The notes beneath the pieces were generated by a model that did not search any database, had not been told where the DNA came from, and saw nothing but the letters and a program-made list of their open reading frames with translations. Both the position numbers and the translations under genes were made by a program. Shown here piece by piece: positions 25,810-37,348 of a stretch of DNA of 64,000 bases; the first letter of the stretch is position 1, and every line of letters begins with the position of its first letter. The stretch spans positions 248,001 to 312,000 of the forward strand of contig NZ_JAMXHT010000004.1 of NCBI RefSeq assembly GCF_023955655.1, read 5' to 3'. This stretch comes from Ralstonia soli (GTDB lineage Bacteria; Pseudomonadota; Gammaproteobacteria; Burkholderiales; Burkholderiaceae).

Positions 25810-27669
25810 ATGCCCTCAAAAATCGAAGATTACGCGCTGATTGGCGATTGCGAAACCGCGGCGCTGGTCTCGCGCGATGGATCGATCGACTGGCTCTGCT
25901 GGCCCCGGTTCGATTCGGGCGCATGCTTTGCCGCCCTGCTCGGCACACCCGACCACGGCCGGTGGCGCATCGCTGCGCAAGGCGACGTGCGTGCCGTGCA
26001 TCGCCGCTACCTGCCCGGCACGCTCGTGCTCGAAACCGTGTTCGAGACCGACGCCGGCAGTATCAGCGTGACCGACCTGATGGCCGTGCGCACGGCCGGC
26101 TCAGCCGTGGAACGCGACGACACCTCCCACCTCATCCGCATTGTGCGCGGGGTCTCCGGCACGGTACCGGTGAGGATGGACCTGACACTGCGCTTTGACT
26201 ATGGCGCCTCCGTGCCGTGGGTGAGTCGCGTATCGGAGGCCACGGGGGCGGCTGCCGAGGGCCCCTGCGACATGCCCGAGTGCGTGCTGCGCGCCATCGC
26301 CGGGCCCGACATGGTGACGCTGCGCACGCCGGCACCGATCCGCGGCGAGAATCTCTCCACCGTGGCGGACTTCACCATCGGAGAAGGCGAAGCGATGCCC
26401 TTTGTGCTGACGCATTCGCCGTCGCACCTGCCATTGCCGGATTCGCTCGATGCGTTGGAGGCACAGGTCGACGTGGAAACACGCTGGCGGGCATGGTCTG
26501 ACCGCTGCAAGGGCGCGGGTGAATGGACGGAAGCCGTCGATCGCTCGCTCATCACGCTCAAGGCGCTGACATACCACCGCACCGGCGGCGTGGTGGCCGC
26601 GCCCACGACATCGCTGCCCGAACAGCTCGGCGGCGTGCGCAACTGGGACTACCGCTACTGCTGGCTGCGCGATGCCACCCTCACGCTGCTCGCGCTCATG
26701 AATGCGGGCTACTACAACGAGGCCCGCACCTGGCGCGAATGGCTGGAGCGCGCCATCGCCGGCAGCCCGGCGCAGGTGCAGATCATGTACGGCATTGCCG
26801 GCGAGCGCCGCCTGGGCGAGTGGACCGTCCCCTGGCTGCCCGGCTATGAAGGCGCGCAACCCGTACGCGTGGGCAACGCGGCGGCATTGCAGCTCCAGCT
26901 CGACGTGTACGGCGAATTGATGGACGCCCTCTACATCGCTCGCAAGGGCGGTCTCGATGGTGACGAGGCCTCGTGGCGCCTGCAGGTCGCGCTGATGACG
27001 CATCTGGAGAGCATCTGGCAGACGCCCGACGAAGGCATCTGGGAGGTACGCGGCCCGTCTCGGCATTTCACGCACTCCAAGGTCATGGCGTGGGTCGCTT
27101 TCGATCGCGCCGTCAAGACCATCGAACAGTTCAACGTAGACGGCCCGGCCGAGCGCTGGCGTGCCGTGCGCGACCGCATCCATGCCGAGGTCTGCGCCCA
27201 CGGTGTCAATGCAAAGCGCGGCTGCTTCGTGCAAAGCTACGGCAGCACGGAATTGGACGCCGCGCTGCTCATGCTGCCGCTGGTCGGCTTTCTACCTGCC
27301 TCCGACTCGCGCATCCAAGGCACCGTCAAGGCCATCGAGGAAGACCTGCTCGTCGATGGGCTCGTGCGCCGCTACCGCACCGAGGCCGTGACCGATGGTC
27401 TGCCCGAAGGCGAAGGCGTGTTCCTGGCCTGCAGCTTCTGGTATGTCGACAACCTCGTCATGCAGGGCCGACATGACGAGGCGCGCGCGCTCTTCACCAA
27501 GCTGCTGGCGCTGCGCAACGACGTGGGACTGCTGGCCGAAGAATACGACCCGCGCGTGCACCGGCTGGTCGGCAACTTCCCGCAGGCGTTTTCGCATATC
27601 GCCCTGGTGAATTCGGCGCTGGCGTTGTCCGCATCGGCCGATCATGTCAGCCAGCGCACCGGCACCTGA
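25810..27669 (+). CDS. Glycoside hydrolase family 15 protein (glucoamylase/trehalase-like)
   Basis: A 619-aa cytoplasmic enzyme of GH15. An N-terminal beta-sandwich domain covers about residues 1-230, including the family start IEDYALIGDCETAALVSRDGSIDWLCWPRFDS. The (alpha/alpha)6 barrel begins around TYHRTGGVVAAPTTSLPE and carries VRNWDYRYCWLRDA; the late LLAEEYDP segment probably supplies a catalytic glutamate. Bacterial proteins of this layout include glucoamylases and the mycobacterial-type trehalase, so the substrate may be trehalose or an alpha-glucan; no neighbour decides it. ATG 25810 is preferred: GGAG motifs precede it, and the family N-terminus starts right there. Confidence 0.88.
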   Translation: MPSKIEDYALIGDCETAALVSRDGSIDWLCWPRFDSGACFAALLGTPDHGRWRIAAQGDVRAVHRRYLPGTLVLETVFETDAGSISVTDLMAVRTAGSAVERDDTSHLIRIVRGVSGTVPVRMDLTLRFDYGASVPWVSRVSEATGAAAEGPCDMPECVLRAIAGPDMVTLRTPAPIRGENLSTVADFTIGEGEAMPFVLTHSPSHLPLPDSLDALEAQVDVETRWRAWSDRCKGAGEWTEAVDRSLITLKALTYHRTGGVVAAPTTSLPEQLGGVRNWDYRYCWLRDATLTLLALMNAGYYNEARTWREWLERAIAGSPAQVQIMYGIAGERRLGEWTVPWLPGYEGAQPVRVGNAAALQLQLDVYGELMDALYIARKGGLDGDEASWRLQVALMTHLESIWQTPDEGIWEVRGPSRHFTHSKVMAWVAFDRAVKTIEQFNVDGPAERWRAVRDRIHAEVCAHGVNAKRGCFVQSYGSTELDAALLMLPLVGFLPASDSRIQGTVKAIEEDLLVDGLVRRYRTEAVTDGLPEGEGVFLACSFWYVDNLVMQGRHDEARALFTKLLALRNDVGLLAEEYDPRVHRLVGNFPQAFSHIALVNSALALSASADHVSQRTGT

Positions 27670-27711
27670 GCCTCGGGTGGGCACCATGCCGATACCGGTA
27701 AAATAGCGGCC

Positions 27712-27969
27712 ATGACCGAATCGACCGCTTTCCGCCCTCAGCCCGACGACGCCAGTGCTTCCGGCAGCACCTTGCTTGGCCGCCCCGACAGCCCGTGCAT
27801 CGGCATCTGCTCGACCCTGTTCGACGAGGTCTGCCAGGGCTGCGGGCGCACGCAGCTCGAAGTCAGCAATTGGGTCTTCATGTCCGACGAAGAACGCAAC
27901 GCGGTCTGGACGCGCATCCTGGCCGAGGGCACCGCACAGGGCTACAATCCCGACGGCAGTCGCAAGTAA
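27712..27969 (+). CDS. DUF1289 domain-containing small cysteine protein
   Basis: An 85-aa protein. The DUF1289 core is SPCIGICSTLFDEVCQGCGRT, with four cysteines (C-x3-C, then C-x2-C) suited to bind zinc or an iron-sulfur cluster, followed by the typical NWVFMSDEERNAVWTRI. The family is widespread in proteobacteria and has no settled function. It begins 43 bp after the GH15 gene and could be its last co-transcribed gene. A strong hairpin terminator follows its stop codon. Confidence 0.9.
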   Translation: MTESTAFRPQPDDASASGSTLLGRPDSPCIGICSTLFDEVCQGCGRTQLEVSNWVFMSDEERNAVWTRILAEGTAQGYNPDGSRK

Positions 27970-27970
27970 G

Positions 27971-28000
27971 AAAAAAAACCCGGCCGAAGCCGGGTTTTTG
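27971..28000. terminator. Bidirectional intrinsic terminator between DUF1289 and ALDH genes
   Basis: AACCCGGC-CGAA-GCCGGGTT with an A-tract on the left and a T-tract on the right, so it can stop transcripts from both converging genes. The stable CGAA tetraloop is typical of intrinsic terminators. Confidence 0.92.
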
Positions 28001-28017
28001 TTTGGGCGACCGATCGA

Positions 28018-29454
28018 TCAGGCCGTCTGCGCCGGTTTGAGCTGCAGCGCCTTGTACTCCAGGAACTCCTCCAGCCCGTACTTGCCGTTCTCGCGGCCGT
28101 TGCCCGACTGCTTGTAGCCGCCGAACGGCGCCTGCATGTTGAACGGCCCGCCGTTGATGTCGACCTGCCCGGTGCGGATGCGCCGCGCCACGCGGATCGC
28201 CCGCGCCTCGTCGCCTGACCACACGCCGCCGCCCAGGCCGTAGATGCTGTCGTTGGCGATGCGCACGGCTTCGTCCTCGTCGTCGTAGCAGATGACGGTG
28301 AGCACGGGGCCGAAGATTTCTTCGCGCGCCACCGTGTCGGAGGTCTTGACGTTGCCAAGCACCGTCGGCTTGACGAAGAAGCCGGTGGACAGGCCTTCCG
28401 GCGTGTCAGCACCACCGGTGATGAGCTCCGCGCCCTCTTCCAGGCCACGGCGGATATAGCCGAGCACGCGGTCACGCTGCACGGCAGAGATCAGCGGACC
28501 GAGGCGTGTGGTTTCCTGTGCAGGATCGCCCGGCACGTAGGCTGCTGCGAATTGCGCGGCGAGTGCCTTCACCTCTTCGTACTTGGCGCGCGGCACCAGC
28601 ATGCGGGTGTGCGCCGAGCAGGTCTGCCCCGAGTTGAGGAAACACGCCGACAGCGTGCCCTTGACCGCCGCCGACAGATCGGCGTCATCCAGGATTACCG
28701 ATGCCGACTTGCCGCCCAGCTCCAGCGCCACGCGTTTGACGGTCTGCGAAGCCAGTTCGGCCACGCGCTTGCCCGCGCGCGTCGAGCCCGTGAACGACAC
28801 CATATCGACCTCGGGATGGCTCGCCAGCACCTCGCCCACCACCGGGCCGTAGCCGGTGACGAGGTTGAACACGCCCGGCGGCAGGCCGGCTTCTTCAATG
28901 ACTTCCGCCAGCACGAAAGCGTTGAGCGGCGCCACTTCCGACGGCTTGAGCACCACCGTGCAACCGGCAGCCAACGCGGGCGCAACCTTCAGCGTGATCT
29001 GGTTGAGCGGGTAGTTCCACGGCGTGATGGCGCCCACCACGCCCACCGGCTCGCGCACCACCAGCGAGTTGGCGACCTGCTCTTCAAACTCGAACTTGGC
29101 CGTCAGCTTGGCGAAGTTGCCCCAGTTGAACACCGGACCACCCACCTGGATGGCGCGCGCCAGCTTGATCGGCATGCCGACTTCACCGGCAATCAACTGG
29201 GCCAGTTCTTCGCTGCGGGCCTTGAGGCCATCGGCGATCTTCTGAATGTATTCGGCGCGCTTGGCCACGGGTGTGGCTGCCCAACCGTCAAACGCCGCGC
29301 GAGCCGCTGCCACAGCGGCTTCCGCGTCGGCGGCGCTGCCTTCCGGGATGGTGCCCATCACCGCTTCGGTGGCCGAATGAATCACTTCAATCACGCCCTT
29401 GCCCTGCGGCGTGACCCACTTGCCGTTGATGAAAAGCTTGTCGCGTTGCTGCAT
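28018..29454 (-). CDS. Aldehyde dehydrogenase family protein
   Basis: A 478-aa NAD(P)-dependent aldehyde dehydrogenase. The cofactor and active-site elements are PWNYPL (oxyanion-hole asparagine), [13 protein letters not shown], the general base in ALELGGKSA, and the catalytic cysteine in NSGQTC. Late motifs EEIFGPV and [14 protein letters not shown] are complete. The family resembles the broad AldA/AldB-like class; the physiological aldehyde cannot be read from the sequence. ATG 29454 gives the normal ALDH N-terminus (KLFINGKWV). The binding site is weak. No catabolic neighbours give its substrate. Confidence 0.92.
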   Translation of the reverse strand: MQQRDKLFINGKWVTPQGKGVIEVIHSATEAVMGTIPEGSAADAEAAVAAARAAFDGWAATPVAKRAEYIQKIADGLKARSEELAQLIAGEVGMPIKLARAIQVGGPVFNWGNFAKLTAKFEFEEQVANSLVVREPVGVVGAITPWNYPLNQITLKVAPALAAGCTVVLKPSEVAPLNAFVLAEVIEEAGLPPGVFNLVTGYGPVVGEVLASHPEVDMVSFTGSTRAGKRVAELASQTVKRVALELGGKSASVILDDADLSAAVKGTLSACFLNSGQTCSAHTRMLVPRAKYEEVKALAAQFAAAYVPGDPAQETTRLGPLISAVQRDRVLGYIRRGLEEGAELITGGADTPEGLSTGFFVKPTVLGNVKTSDTVAREEIFGPVLTVICYDDEDEAVRIANDSIYGLGGGVWSGDEARAIRVARRIRTGQVDINGGPFNMQAPFGGYKQSGNGRENGKYGLEEFLEYKALQLKPAQTA

Positions 29455-29606
29455 CGTTGCTCGTCTCGCTCTGGTGGATGCGCGATTTGCGCGTTGTGCT
29501 ATCCGGGTTGTGACTAGGATTGCCGTCGCTACCCGGGCGGTTATGATCATCCTATTGTAGAGGCAGGAGAGCGCGCACTGCAGACGCGCCGGCAGAGGGA
29601 GAGAGC

Positions 29607-30140
29607 ATGACCAGCACCATCTATCAGAAGACCGAAAAGGGACACGACGAAATCCGCACGCGCGCGAACCACCTCGACCAGCGGCACCGCGCGGTGCTTC
29701 TGATGATCAACGGCGAGAAGACCTGCGGCGACATCCTGCTTCAGCTCAACCCGCTGGGCATGACGCTGGCGGTCTTCAACGAGCTCGAAGACGGAGGCTA
29801 CATCCGGGCGCACGAGCCCGGCGCAGCCGCTGTGAAGAGCGTTCCGGCCAGCGCGTCAGCACCGCCACCGGCGGCAACGGCAGTAACCACAACGGGCTCC
29901 AACGAACACAGGGCCGAAGGCTATCAGCGCCTCTACCGCTTCTATACCGAAACCATCAGCCGCTATCTGGGCCTGCGCGGCTACCTGCTCGAGATGAAGG
30001 TGGAGAAAGCCGGCAACGTGCAGGAGCTCGTCGCCCTGCGCGAGGCGCTCAAGACCGCGCTCGCCAAGATACGCGGCGAGCCCGATACCAGCAACGTGAT
30101 CGCCCAGCTCGATCTGCTCATCGACGAAGCCACCAGCTAA
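29607..30140 (+). CDS. Conserved-looking hypothetical protein
   Basis: A 177-aa protein that I do not recognise. Residues 1-70 look like a small helical/winged-helix domain ([14 protein letters not shown] to LEDGGYIRA, with [11 protein letters not shown]). An alanine/proline/serine-rich linker (75-98) follows, then a helical C-terminal domain ([27 protein letters not shown]). The layout fits a cytoplasmic regulatory or response protein, but no function is claimed. A good binding site (GAGGGAGAG) precedes the ATG, and an intrinsic terminator follows, so it seems to be monocistronic. It is divergent from the ALDH gene. Confidence 0.75.
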   Translation: MTSTIYQKTEKGHDEIRTRANHLDQRHRAVLLMINGEKTCGDILLQLNPLGMTLAVFNELEDGGYIRAHEPGAAAVKSVPASASAPPPAATAVTTTGSNEHRAEGYQRLYRFYTETISRYLGLRGYLLEMKVEKAGNVQELVALREALKTALAKIRGEPDTSNVIAQLDLLIDEATS

Positions 30141-30160
30141 GCCCGAACGCGCGGGCAACA

Positions 30161-30189
30161 AAAAAGGCGGCTGATCAGGCCGCCTTTTT
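30161..30189. terminator. Bidirectional intrinsic terminator
   Basis: AAAAAGGCGGC (30161-30171) pairs with GCCGCCTTTTT (30179-30189) around a short loop. It serves the hypothetical gene on the plus strand and the convergent ABC-F gene on the minus strand. Confidence 0.92.
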
Positions 30190-30218
30190 GTTGAGTCCGC
30201 GCTGCGTAGGCGTGGCGC

Positions 30219-31841
30219 TCAGACTTCCACGCCCTGGCTCTGCAGGTACTCGTCGTATGTGCCGAGGTAGTCGGTGAGCGTGCCGTTCGGGCGCACTTCG
30301 ATGATGCGCGTGGCCAGGCCGCTGACGAACTCACGGTCATGCGACACGAAGATCAGCGTGCCCTCGAACTTGTCGAGCGCGATCTGCAGCGACTCGATCG
30401 ACTCCATGTCCATGTGGTTGGTCGGTTCGTCCAGCGCCAGCACGTTGTGGCGGCCCAGCATCAGCTTGCCCCAGATCATGCGGCCCTTCTCGCCACCGGA
30501 GAGCACCTTGACGTTCTTCTTGATGTCGTCCGCCGAGAACAGCAGGCGGCCCATCGTGCCGCGCAGCGATTGGTCGTCATCACCGGCCTGCGTCCACTGG
30601 CTCATCCAGTCCATCAGGTCGCGGTCTTCGGGGAATTCTTCGTAGGTGTCCTGCGGCATGTAGCCGACGTTGGCGTGCTCGGCCCACTTGACGGTGCCAC
30701 CGTCGATCTCGATGCCGCGCTGCACGCCGGTCTTGACAGCACCATTGAGCAGGCAGCGCAGCAGCGTGGTCTTGCCCGCGCCGTTCTCACCAATGATGGC
30801 GATGCGCTCACCCGCGCGCACGGCCATGGTCAGGTTGTCGAAAATCTTGCGGTCGTAGGTCTTGCGCGCGTTCTCAGTTTCGACGGCCAGGTTGTGCAGC
30901 TTCTTCTCGAACTCGAAGCGGATGAACGGGTTCTGGCGCGACGACGGCTTGATGTCTTCCACCTTGATCTTGTCGATCATCTTCAGGCGCGACGTGGCCT
31001 GACGTGCCTTGGACTTGTTGGCCGAGAAGCGGCGCACGAAGTCCTGCAGGTCGGAGATACGTTCCTTCGCGCGCGCATTGGCAGCCTGCAGGCGTTCGCG
31101 GGCCTGCATGGAGGCTTCCATGTAGTCGTCGTAGTTGCCCGGGTAGACCTTGAGCGTGCCGTAGTCCATGTCCGCCATGTGCGTGCAGACCTGGTTCAGG
31201 AAGTGGCGATCGTGGGAGATGATGACCATGGTGGAATTGCGCTCGTTGAGCACCGATTCCAGCCAGCGGATCGTGTTGATGTCGAGGTTGTTGGTCGGTT
31301 CGTCCAGCAACAGCACGTCGGGGTTGGAGAACAGCGCCTGTGCCAGCAGCACGCGCAGCTTCCAGCCGGGGGCGACGTTGCTCATCGTGCCGTTGTGCTG
31401 GTCGGTCGGGATGCCGACGCCCAGCAGCAGTTCACCCGCGCGGGCTTCCGCCGTGTAGCCGTCGTATTCGGCGTACTTGGCCTCCAGGTCGGCGGCCTTC
31501 ATGTAGTCGTCGTCGGTGGCTTCCGGGTTGGCGTAGATGGCGTCGCGCTCTTGCGCGGCGGCCCACATTTCGGTGTGGCCCATCATCACCACGTCCAGCA
31601 CGCGCATGTCTTCGTAGGCGAACTGGTCCTGGCGCAGCTTGCCCAGGCGCACGCCTGGTTCCAGCATCACATTGCCCGAGCTCGGCTCCAGATCGCCGCC
31701 CAGGATCTTCATGAAGGTCGACTTGCCGCAGCCATTGGCGCCGATCAGGCCATAGCGATTGCCCTCGCCAAACTTGACCGAGATGTTCTCGAACAAGGGC
31801 TTGGGCCCGAACTGCATGGTGATGTTGGCGGTGGAAAGCAC
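30219..31841 (-). CDS. ybiT: ABC-F family ATPase, YbiT type
   Basis: A 540-aa soluble protein with two ABC ATPase domains and no membrane segments, as in ribosome-associated ABC-F translation factors. Walker A motifs are GANGCGKST and GENGAGKTT, both with signature and Walker B segments ([21 protein letters not shown]). The inter-domain linker carries the long charged helix pair seen in ABC-F proteins. The N-terminus [24 protein letters not shown] closely resembles E. coli YbiT. The start is GTG 31841 with AAGG 7 bases upstream; the longer frame adds 28 unlikely residues. It is probably monocistronic and acts on ribosomes. Confidence 0.93.
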   Translation of the reverse strand: MLSTANITMQFGPKPLFENISVKFGEGNRYGLIGANGCGKSTFMKILGGDLEPSSGNVMLEPGVRLGKLRQDQFAYEDMRVLDVVMMGHTEMWAAAQERDAIYANPEATDDDYMKAADLEAKYAEYDGYTAEARAGELLLGVGIPTDQHNGTMSNVAPGWKLRVLLAQALFSNPDVLLLDEPTNNLDINTIRWLESVLNERNSTMVIISHDRHFLNQVCTHMADMDYGTLKVYPGNYDDYMEASMQARERLQAANARAKERISDLQDFVRRFSANKSKARQATSRLKMIDKIKVEDIKPSSRQNPFIRFEFEKKLHNLAVETENARKTYDRKIFDNLTMAVRAGERIAIIGENGAGKTTLLRCLLNGAVKTGVQRGIEIDGGTVKWAEHANVGYMPQDTYEEFPEDRDLMDWMSQWTQAGDDDQSLRGTMGRLLFSADDIKKNVKVLSGGEKGRMIWGKLMLGRHNVLALDEPTNHMDMESIESLQIALDKFEGTLIFVSHDREFVSGLATRIIEVRPNGTLTDYLGTYDEYLQSQGVEV

Positions 31842-31964
31842 GTGGAAACCTTGATTTGAAAAGCGGTGATCTGGCGCGGCAAGCACTTGGCCGTTCGCCA
31901 TTTGGGGAACCTGGGATTTTACCACCCGGGCGTGACCTGGATGGGCCGGTGGCGACGTTCGCGA

Positions 31965-33932
<1,968 letters not shown>

Positions 33933-34009
33933 GGAGCGCTAAGGACTAAGCTGCGGCAGCGGGGCTGCAAAAACGGCTGGAACGACTGGACAAGATGCAG
34001 CAGCCCGCC

Positions 34010-34648
34010 TCAGCGGATGCCCAGCATCTTATGGGTTTGCAGCGACAGGCGCCAGCGCGGCCGACGTTGGCATAGCTCGACGGCTGCCGCAGTATTCTGC
34101 CGCGCGAGCGGGCCATCCATGGCCTGCAGGAAGAAATGCTGAAAATCCAGCCGTTCGTATGCGTCGAGGTCCTGCCCGTCTTGCGGGATCACGACCTTCA
34201 GCTCGTCGCCACGCGTGACGACCAGTTCCGAGCCCATCTTCGGGCTCACGCACACCCAGTCGATGCCGTCGGGCACGGCGATGGTGCCGTTGGTCTCGAT
34301 GGCGATCTCGAAGCCGCGTGCATGCAGCGCGTCGATCAGGGGCTTGTCGAGTTGCAGCAGCGGCTCGCCGCCGGTGCAGATGACGAGCGGTTTGCCGCCC
34401 GTGGCGCTGGCCGGCCATTCGGCAGCGACGGTGTCGGCCAGGGCATCTGCGGTGGTGTATTTGCCGCCTTGCGTGCCGTCCGTGCCGACGAAGTCGGTGT
34501 CACAGAACTGGCAGACGGCGGTGGCGCGATCGGCTTCGCGCCCGCTCCAGAGGTTGCAGCCGGCAAAGCGGCAGAAGACGGCTGCGCGGCCAGTGTTGGC
34601 ACCCTCGCCTTGCAGCGTGTAGAAGATTTCCTTGACGGCGTAAGTCAT
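34010..34648 (-). CDS. queE: 7-carboxy-7-deazaguanine synthase
   Basis: A 212-aa radical-SAM enzyme converting CPH4 to 7-carboxy-7-deazaguanine for queuosine. The cysteine motif is CRFAGC, then CQFCDTDF after a long insertion. This extended C-x14-C-x2-C spacing is seen in a proteobacterial QueE subgroup. Glycine-rich ICTGGEPLL binds SAM. ATG 34648 gives the normal N-terminus (YAVKEIFYTLQGEGANTGR). With queD it forms the second and third steps of the pathway. No preQ1 riboswitch was evident upstream. Confidence 0.95.
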   Translation of the reverse strand: MTYAVKEIFYTLQGEGANTGRAAVFCRFAGCNLWSGREADRATAVCQFCDTDFVGTDGTQGGKYTTADALADTVAAEWPASATGGKPLVICTGGEPLLQLDKPLIDALHARGFEIAIETNGTIAVPDGIDWVCVSPKMGSELVVTRGDELKVVIPQDGQDLDAYERLDFQHFFLQAMDGPLARQNTAAAVELCQRRPRWRLSLQTHKMLGIR

Positions 34649-34907
34649 GTCTGAACGGTGGCATTCACAGGAGAACGGCGCAAAAGCGACGTCATTCCCG
34701 CGCAAACCGTACCAGTACCCACTAGTGAATAACCCGGTATTGTTTCACAGATCGGGCTTTCGCGCCGCCCTACCCGCAGAAGGACGCCAGCGTCACAAAC
34801 GAAAACGCACCTTCCGGAGTCAGCCATGCTGTGAAGACCCATGCAGCACCGGCTATCGCCAGGGCCCATGCCGTCCAGCGGCCAAGTCGCACGCTCATGC
34901 TGCGCAT
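34649..34907. other. Gap between queE start and the MFS stop
   Basis: A 259-bp stretch without a supported gene. It must contain the promoter of the minus-strand queE-queD-tadA-peptidase run. No clear hairpin, riboswitch or dyad was found. Confidence 0.4.
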
Positions 34908-36125
34908 TTACGCCATTCCTGCCACTGGCGTGCGCGCCAGTTGGCGGTCATCAATCGGCCAGTGCAGCAGCGCGGCCACCACACCGAGCGCCATCGCCCC
35001 AAACCAGATCGGGTCGTACGAATGCAGGTGGTCGTACACCACGCCGCCAAGCCACACACCCAGGAACGCGCCGATCTGGTGGCCGAGGAACACAAACCCG
35101 AACAGCGTGCCGATATAGCGCACCCCAAACACCTGCGACAGCAGCCCGTTGGTAAGCGGCACCGTGCCCAGCCACAGCAGCCCCATCACGATGGCAAATC
35201 CATACAGCGTGACCGCCGACAGCGGCAGCAGGATGAACAGCGCAATCGCCGCCGTGCGGATCAGGTACAGCAACGACAGCAGAGTCTTGCGCCGGAACAG
35301 CCCGCCCAGCGCGCCGCAGTAATACGTGCCGACGATATTGGCGGCGGCAATCAGCGCCAGCGCGACCATGCCGTGGCGGCCCGTGAGCCCCTTGTCGAGC
35401 AGGTAGGCCGGCATATGCGCGCCGATGAAGGCGAGCTGGAACCCGCAGGTCAGAAAACCGAGGTTCAGCAGCCAGAAACCCCGGTGCGCAAAGGCTTCGC
35501 GGATAGCCGCTCCCATGCTCTGATGCGCCTCCTGAGCCACGGCTGCCGACGTGCGCTCTCGCAGCGGCACCGCCAGCGGCAAAAACACCGCCATCACCAG
35601 CGCCATGACCACCAGTGCCGACACCCAGCCGACAGAGCTCAGTAGGCCCTGCGCCGTCGGCACCATGATGAATTGGCCGACGCCACCCACCGCACCCGCC
35701 ACGCCCAGCGCCCAACTGCGGCGGTCAGGCGTTGTGAGCCGGCTGATGGCGCCATACACCACGCCGAATGACGTGCCCGACAACCCCATGCCAACCAGCA
35801 ATCCCGCCGATAACGTAAAGCCCAGCGGCGTGCCGGCATGCGCCATCAGCAGCAAACCCAACGCATAGACGGCGATGCCGGCGACCATCACCTTCGCCGC
35901 TCCAAACCGATCTGCCAGCATGCCGGCAAACGGCTGCATCGCACCCCAGATCAGGTTCTGCAGCGCGATGGCCAGGCCGAAGGCTTCGCGCGTCCAGCCG
36001 CGGTCCATGGTGATCGGCACCAGAAACAGGCCCTGTACGTGGCGAATGCCCAGCGCCAGCCCGATCACCGCCCCGCCCGCCAGGATCAGCAGCCAGGAGG
36101 ATTGTGTTAGCGATTTCGATGTCAT
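34908..36125 (-). CDS. MFS transporter (monocarboxylate/OFA-like)
   Basis: A 405-aa inner-membrane carrier with about 12 hydrophobic segments. The motif MDRGWTREAFGLAIALQN after the first helix and GMLADRFGAAKV between helices 2 and 3 resemble the MCT and oxalate/formate-type MFS families that take up small organic acids. ATG 36125 is selected because GGAG lies 9 bases upstream; the longer frame adds only 11 residues. It is divergent from the GcvA-like LysR gene (147 bp between starts), which is presumably its regulator. Substrate unknown. Confidence 0.85.
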   Translation of the reverse strand: MTSKSLTQSSWLLILAGGAVIGLALGIRHVQGLFLVPITMDRGWTREAFGLAIALQNLIWGAMQPFAGMLADRFGAAKVMVAGIAVYALGLLLMAHAGTPLGFTLSAGLLVGMGLSGTSFGVVYGAISRLTTPDRRSWALGVAGAVGGVGQFIMVPTAQGLLSSVGWVSALVVMALVMAVFLPLAVPLRERTSAAVAQEAHQSMGAAIREAFAHRGFWLLNLGFLTCGFQLAFIGAHMPAYLLDKGLTGRHGMVALALIAAANIVGTYYCGALGGLFRRKTLLSLLYLIRTAAIALFILLPLSAVTLYGFAIVMGLLWLGTVPLTNGLLSQVFGVRYIGTLFGFVFLGHQIGAFLGVWLGGVVYDHLHSYDPIWFGAMALGVVAALLHWPIDDRQLARTPVAGMA

Positions 36126-36229
36126 GCGCGATGTCTCCGTTGCAGCTGACATTCCCATCCCGCAACCGTACCGGATGTGCGTTTGGGTGGAATGTCGCCC
36201 GATGGCCTATTAAACTTCGCCATATTCGG

Positions 36230-36252
36230 GTTCTCAATTGATCTTTGAGAAC
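36230..36252. promoter_or_regulatory. Candidate LysR operator GTTCTCA-N9-TGAGAAC
   Basis: A perfect 7-base inverted repeat lies between the MFS and LysR starts, only 20 bp before the LysR ATG. It contains a T-N11-A spaced pair. It is the only clear dyad of this 147-bp region, so it is a likely site for autoregulation and control of the carrier. Confidence 0.5.
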
Positions 36253-36272
36253 GCTTTGCATGAGGAAAGCGC

Positions 36273-37208
36273 ATGTCTGCACCCCTGGTTCGATTGGCAT
36301 CCCTGGACTTGCTGCGCGGTTTCGTGGCGGTGGGCCGGCGCATGAGCATCACGCTTGCCGCTGATGACCTATGCCTGACCCAATCAGCGGTCAGCCGGCA
36401 GGTGTCTGCGCTTGAGGAAACGCTGGGCGTGAAGCTGCTGGTGCGCGGCCATCGCTCAATTGCATTCACGCCCGAGGGTGAACGCCTGTTCCGCAGCGCC
36501 GACAGCGCCGTGCAGCAGTTGCAGGACGCCATTGGCGCCATCCGCGTGGCCGCCGAGCGACGACCGGTCACGATTACCGCCAGCATCGGCGTAACAGGCT
36601 TGTGGCTGCTGCCCCGCCTGGCGCGCTTTCAGCAGCAGTATCCCGACATCGACGTGCGCGTGGCCACCAATAACCGCCTCGTCGACCTGAAAAATGAGGG
36701 CATTGAACTGGCCATTCGCTACTGCCCACCGGCGGATGCACCACCGGGCGCGATCCGCCTGTTTGGGGAAACCGTGGCCCCCGTCGCACATCCGTCGCTC
36801 GGCGTGCGCGCGCTCGACTCCGCCGAAGCGCTGGCCGGCCTGACCCTGCTCGATTTTGACGACCGTGACCTGCGCCGCCCCTGGCTCCAGTGGACCGATT
36901 GGCTGGCCGCCGCCGGCTGGAGCCACGCCAAACCCCGCACCGTGCTGCGCTTCAACCAGCACGACCAGATCATCCACGCAGCGGTGGCGGGCCAGGGCAT
37001 CGCGCTTGGGCGCCTTGAGCTGATCGCGCCGCTACTGGCCGATGGCCGTCTGGTGACAGTGCCGACCACGGCCCCTGGCCTGCATAACACGCATGCGTAC
37101 TGGCTGATCCAGGCGGAGCCCAATCCGCGTCGCGATGTGCGCGATGTGGCGGCATGGATCCGTGCGGAGGCTGAAGCCCAGGCCGCTCCCACACCTGAGC
37201 GCGTTTGA
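36273..37208 (+). CDS. LysR-type regulator, GcvA-like subgroup
   Basis: A 311-aa LysR protein. The winged helix has LRGFVAVGRRMSITLAADDL and LTQSAVSRQVSALEETLGVKLLVRGHRSIAFTPEGE. The effector domain begins VTITASIGVTGLWLLPRLARF and includes DLKNEGIELAIRY, both strongly GcvA-like. GcvA in E. coli controls glycine cleavage, but this subgroup is very large in Burkholderiaceae and mostly regulates the neighbouring gene, here the divergent MFS carrier. Ligand unknown. Confidence 0.9.
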   Translation: MSAPLVRLASLDLLRGFVAVGRRMSITLAADDLCLTQSAVSRQVSALEETLGVKLLVRGHRSIAFTPEGERLFRSADSAVQQLQDAIGAIRVAAERRPVTITASIGVTGLWLLPRLARFQQQYPDIDVRVATNNRLVDLKNEGIELAIRYCPPADAPPGAIRLFGETVAPVAHPSLGVRALDSAEALAGLTLLDFDDRDLRRPWLQWTDWLAAAGWSHAKPRTVLRFNQHDQIIHAAVAGQGIALGRLELIAPLLADGRLVTVPTTAPGLHNTHAYWLIQAEPNPRRDVRDVAAWIRAEAEAQAAPTPERV

Positions 37209-37245
37209 ACGCACACCCCAGAGACGTCATTCGGGCTGCCACAAA

Positions 37246-37344
37246 TATCGCCAAAAAACGATAAGCTACAAATATCGCTGATTTGCGATATCTTGCATTT
37301 ATCGCTTTTGAGCGATAGAGTGCAGATATCGTCTTTGGGTGATA
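37246..37344. promoter_or_regulatory. Four HipB-type operators at an exact 27-bp period
   Basis: Four 18-bp dyads start at 37246, 37273, 37300 and 37327: TATCG-N8-CGATA, TATCGC-N6-GCGATA (twice) and TATC-N10-GATA. The period is exactly 27 bp. E. coli hipBA is likewise controlled by four operators of TATCC-N8-GGATA form. The third dyad overlaps a probable promoter (TTGCAT at 37293-37298, 17-bp spacer, TAGAGT at 37316-37321), and the fourth ends 4 bp before the hipB ATG. This gives a clear autorepression region. Confidence 0.85.
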
Positions 37345-37348
37345 TCTG

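Noticed and set aside
34645-34869. Small minus-strand frame upstream of queE
   Set aside because: No binding site and no recognisable pattern; it overlaps the expected promoter region.
37246-37344. A short CRISPR array
   Set aside because: The 27-bp periodicity comes from inverted arms, not identical direct repeats with unique spacers. It is adjacent to hipB, and there are no cas genes.
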